Positions 6,877 to 7,868 of a stretch of DNA of 7,868 nt are shown piece after piece. The notes under the pieces are model-generated. The model worked only from the letters and a program-made list of their open reading frames with translations, did no database searches and was not told the origin of the DNA. How positions within the stretch are numbered: position 1 is the stretch's first letter; every line of letters begins with the position of its first letter. Both the position numbers and the translations under genes were made by a program. Source of the DNA: Eggerthellaceae bacterium (GTDB taxonomy: Bacteria > Actinomycetota > Coriobacteriia > Coriobacteriales > Eggerthellaceae); assembly GCA_900754495.1 (NCBI GenBank), contig CAAEDC010000018.1, forward strand, positions 1-7,868, read 5' to 3'.

Positions 6877-7776
6877 ATGAGGATGCTCCTTCACGCATGC
6901 TGCGGCCCCTGCTCGCTGGAGCCTTCCCGCATCCTGCGCGAAGAGGGGCACGAGATCACGATCTTCTACGCCAACTCCAACATCGCGCCCGATGAGGAAT
7001 ACACGCATCGGCTGGAGACGCTGCGCTCCTGGGCGGAGCCGGCGGGGTTCGCCGTGTCGGAAGGCGTTTGCGACCGCGACGCGTGGCAGCGCACCGCCGG
7101 CCGCATCGGGGAGACGGCGATCGAGGAGGCGCGCGAACGGGTGGCCGGGGGATGTGACAGGGGACGGTCCTCCTGTCACCTCGACGACGTGACAGGAGGA
7201 CCGTCCCCTGTCACATCCGGCGAATCGCGCGGATTCGGGCGGTTCGGCGAGCTCACGCTTGACGAGGCGGCGGCTCTCGCGGTCGACCCGGAGAAGCGGG
7301 CCGCGCGGTGCCGCGCCTGCTACCGTCTGCGTCTGGAGGAGGCCGCGCAACGGGCCGCAGAAGGGGGGTTCGAAGCGCTGAGCACGACGCTGGCGGTGAG
7401 TCCCTACCAGTACACCGACATCATCCGCGAGGAGCTGGAACGCGCCGCCGCCCAGGCGGGCGTGCGCGCGGTATTCGAGGATTTCCGCCCGTTCTACCCC
7501 GAAGCGACGCGCCGAAGCCGTGAGCTGGGCATGTACCGCCAGAACTACTGCGGCTGCGCGATCTCCGATCTTGAGGCCTCCGCTGAACGGGCCGAGCGCA
7601 AAGCGGAGCGGAAGGCGCAGCACGAGGCCGAACGCGCCGCGCACGCCGACGAACGGGCCGCCGCCGAAGCCGAGCGCGCCGCCCGCAAAGCCGACCGAGC
7701 CGCCTACGATGCCAAACAAGCCCGCAAACGAGCCATCCTAAAAGCGTTGCGCGAGCAGCAAAATGAGAAAAAGTGA
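6877..7776 (+). CDS. queH: Epoxyqueuosine reductase QueH, with in-frame REP-like insertion and helical tail
   Basis: This 299-residue product should reduce epoxyqueuosine in tRNA to queuosine, the last pathway step, using Fe-S chemistry without the cobalamin that QueG needs. The N-terminus LLHACCGPCS (4-13) is the QueH hallmark with paired C8-C9. CRAC (145-148) gives the second Cys pair. TTLAVSPYQ (170-178), the FYPE segment (206-209), YRQNYCGCAISD (220-231) and Cys225/Cys227 are also conserved-looking. AAGGA (6861-6865) supports the ATG. Residues 92-114 are encoded by a perfect inverted repeat (7150-7218) in a loop that is already long: about 75 residues separate W70 from C145, where I recall roughly 20 in short QueH proteins. 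Residues 233-299 form an Ala/Arg/Glu/Lys-rich helix, possibly coiled coil. All landmarks are intact, so the enzyme is probably active. It diverges from the HAD-tgt operon. Confidence 0.93.
   Translation: MRMLLHACCGPCSLEPSRILREEGHEITIFYANSNIAPDEEYTHRLETLRSWAEPAGFAVSEGVCDRDAWQRTAGRIGETAIEEARERVAGGCDRGRSSCHLDDVTGGPSPVTSGESRGFGRFGELTLDEAAALAVDPEKRAARCRACYRLRLEEAAQRAAEGGFEALSTTLAVSPYQYTDIIREELERAAAQAGVRAVFEDFRPFYPEATRRSRELGMYRQNYCGCAISDLEASAERAERKAERKAQHEAERAAHADERAAAEAERAARKADRAAYDAKQARKRAILKALREQQNEKK
7150..7218. repeat. REP-like palindromic element inside queH
   Basis: Two perfect 30-bp inverted arms (7150-7179 and 7189-7218) flank a 9-nt centre. Each arm is itself a near-palindrome: GTGACAGG at 7154-7161, inner GGAC/TCC, and CCTGTCAC at 7172-7179. 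The whole is therefore a pair of hairpins in opposite orientation, like a bacterial interspersed mosaic element. From memory, GTGACAGGGGACGGT-type repeats are dispersed in many genomes and are linked to REP-associated tyrosine transposases; none is encoded here. The element is 69 bp, exactly 23 codons, with no stop in the queH frame. Confidence 0.85.
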
Positions 7777-7789
7777 CTGTCCCTTTTTC
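7767..7789 (+). terminator. Inverted repeat over the queH stop, possible terminator or REP fragment
   Basis: GAAAAAG (7767-7773) pairs with CTTTTTC (7783-7789) around a 9-nt loop that begins with the queH stop codon TGA (7774-7776). The loop and right arm read GTGACTGTCCC then T5, so a T run follows the loop, but the stem is A/T rich and weak as a terminator. The GTGAC and GTCCC words recall the repeat inside queH, so it may be a degraded or variant relative. The remaining bases to the window end (7790-7868) show no gene I can support. Confidence 0.4.
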
Positions 7790-7868
7790 GGCTCTTCGGT
7801 GGTTTCTGTGGGAGAGATTCCGGCATAGGCCCAGCTCAGCGGGCGAAAACAACGATCTGGAACTGAAA

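Noticed and set aside
7791..7868. Possible start of another gene at the right edge
   Set aside because: There is no ribosome site with a convincing frame on either strand. The minus-strand frame that begins here runs antisense to queH.

Overview
The window reads as high-GC chromosomal DNA of a strict or near-strict anaerobe. The partial 16S rRNA, the protein sequences and the use of QueH instead of an oxygen-tolerant enzyme all point to Coriobacteriia, probably Eggerthellaceae. That placement is from memory and should be checked with the 16S fragment. No phage, plasmid, transposase or CRISPR genes are visible. Almost everything is transcribed on the minus strand except queH.

Layout from left to right. 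(1) Positions 1-384 hold the 5' part of a 16S rRNA gene on the minus strand. Its leader (385-620) contains a boxA-like element and hairpins. Its promoter is a good sigma70-type one (TTGACA, 17 bp, TAAAGT) with an A/T-rich stretch upstream. (2) Positions 905-3079 hold a three-gene minus-strand cluster, in transcription order: a secreted protein with four Cys-containing Ca-binding-like loops and a Gly/His tail, an ECF-type sigma factor, and a membrane anti-sigma factor with an RsgI-like domain. Sigma and anti-sigma overlap by ATGA. (3) Positions 3224-4539 hold tyrS with its own candidate promoter and a clear intrinsic terminator. (4) Positions 4661-6766 hold an apparent two-gene operon: an HAD-family hydrolase followed after 3 nt by tgt (tRNA-guanine transglycosylase). 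(5) After a short divergent promoter region, queH (epoxyqueuosine reductase) runs on the plus strand to 7776. It carries a 69-bp REP-like inverted repeat that sits in frame inside the gene.

Two functional themes stand out. The first is queuosine: Tgt inserts the 7-deazaguanine base at position 34 of GUN tRNAs (Tyr, His, Asn, Asp), QueH does the last reduction to queuosine, and TyrRS charges one of the modified tRNAs. No preQ1 synthesis genes are in the window. The second is envelope signalling: a membrane anti-sigma factor and a co-transcribed exported protein share a Gly/His-rich, Cys-bearing, potentially metal-binding exterior.

The most unusual observations are the perfect in-frame palindromic repeat in queH, and the secreted loop protein encoded ahead of its likely sigma/anti-sigma pair.
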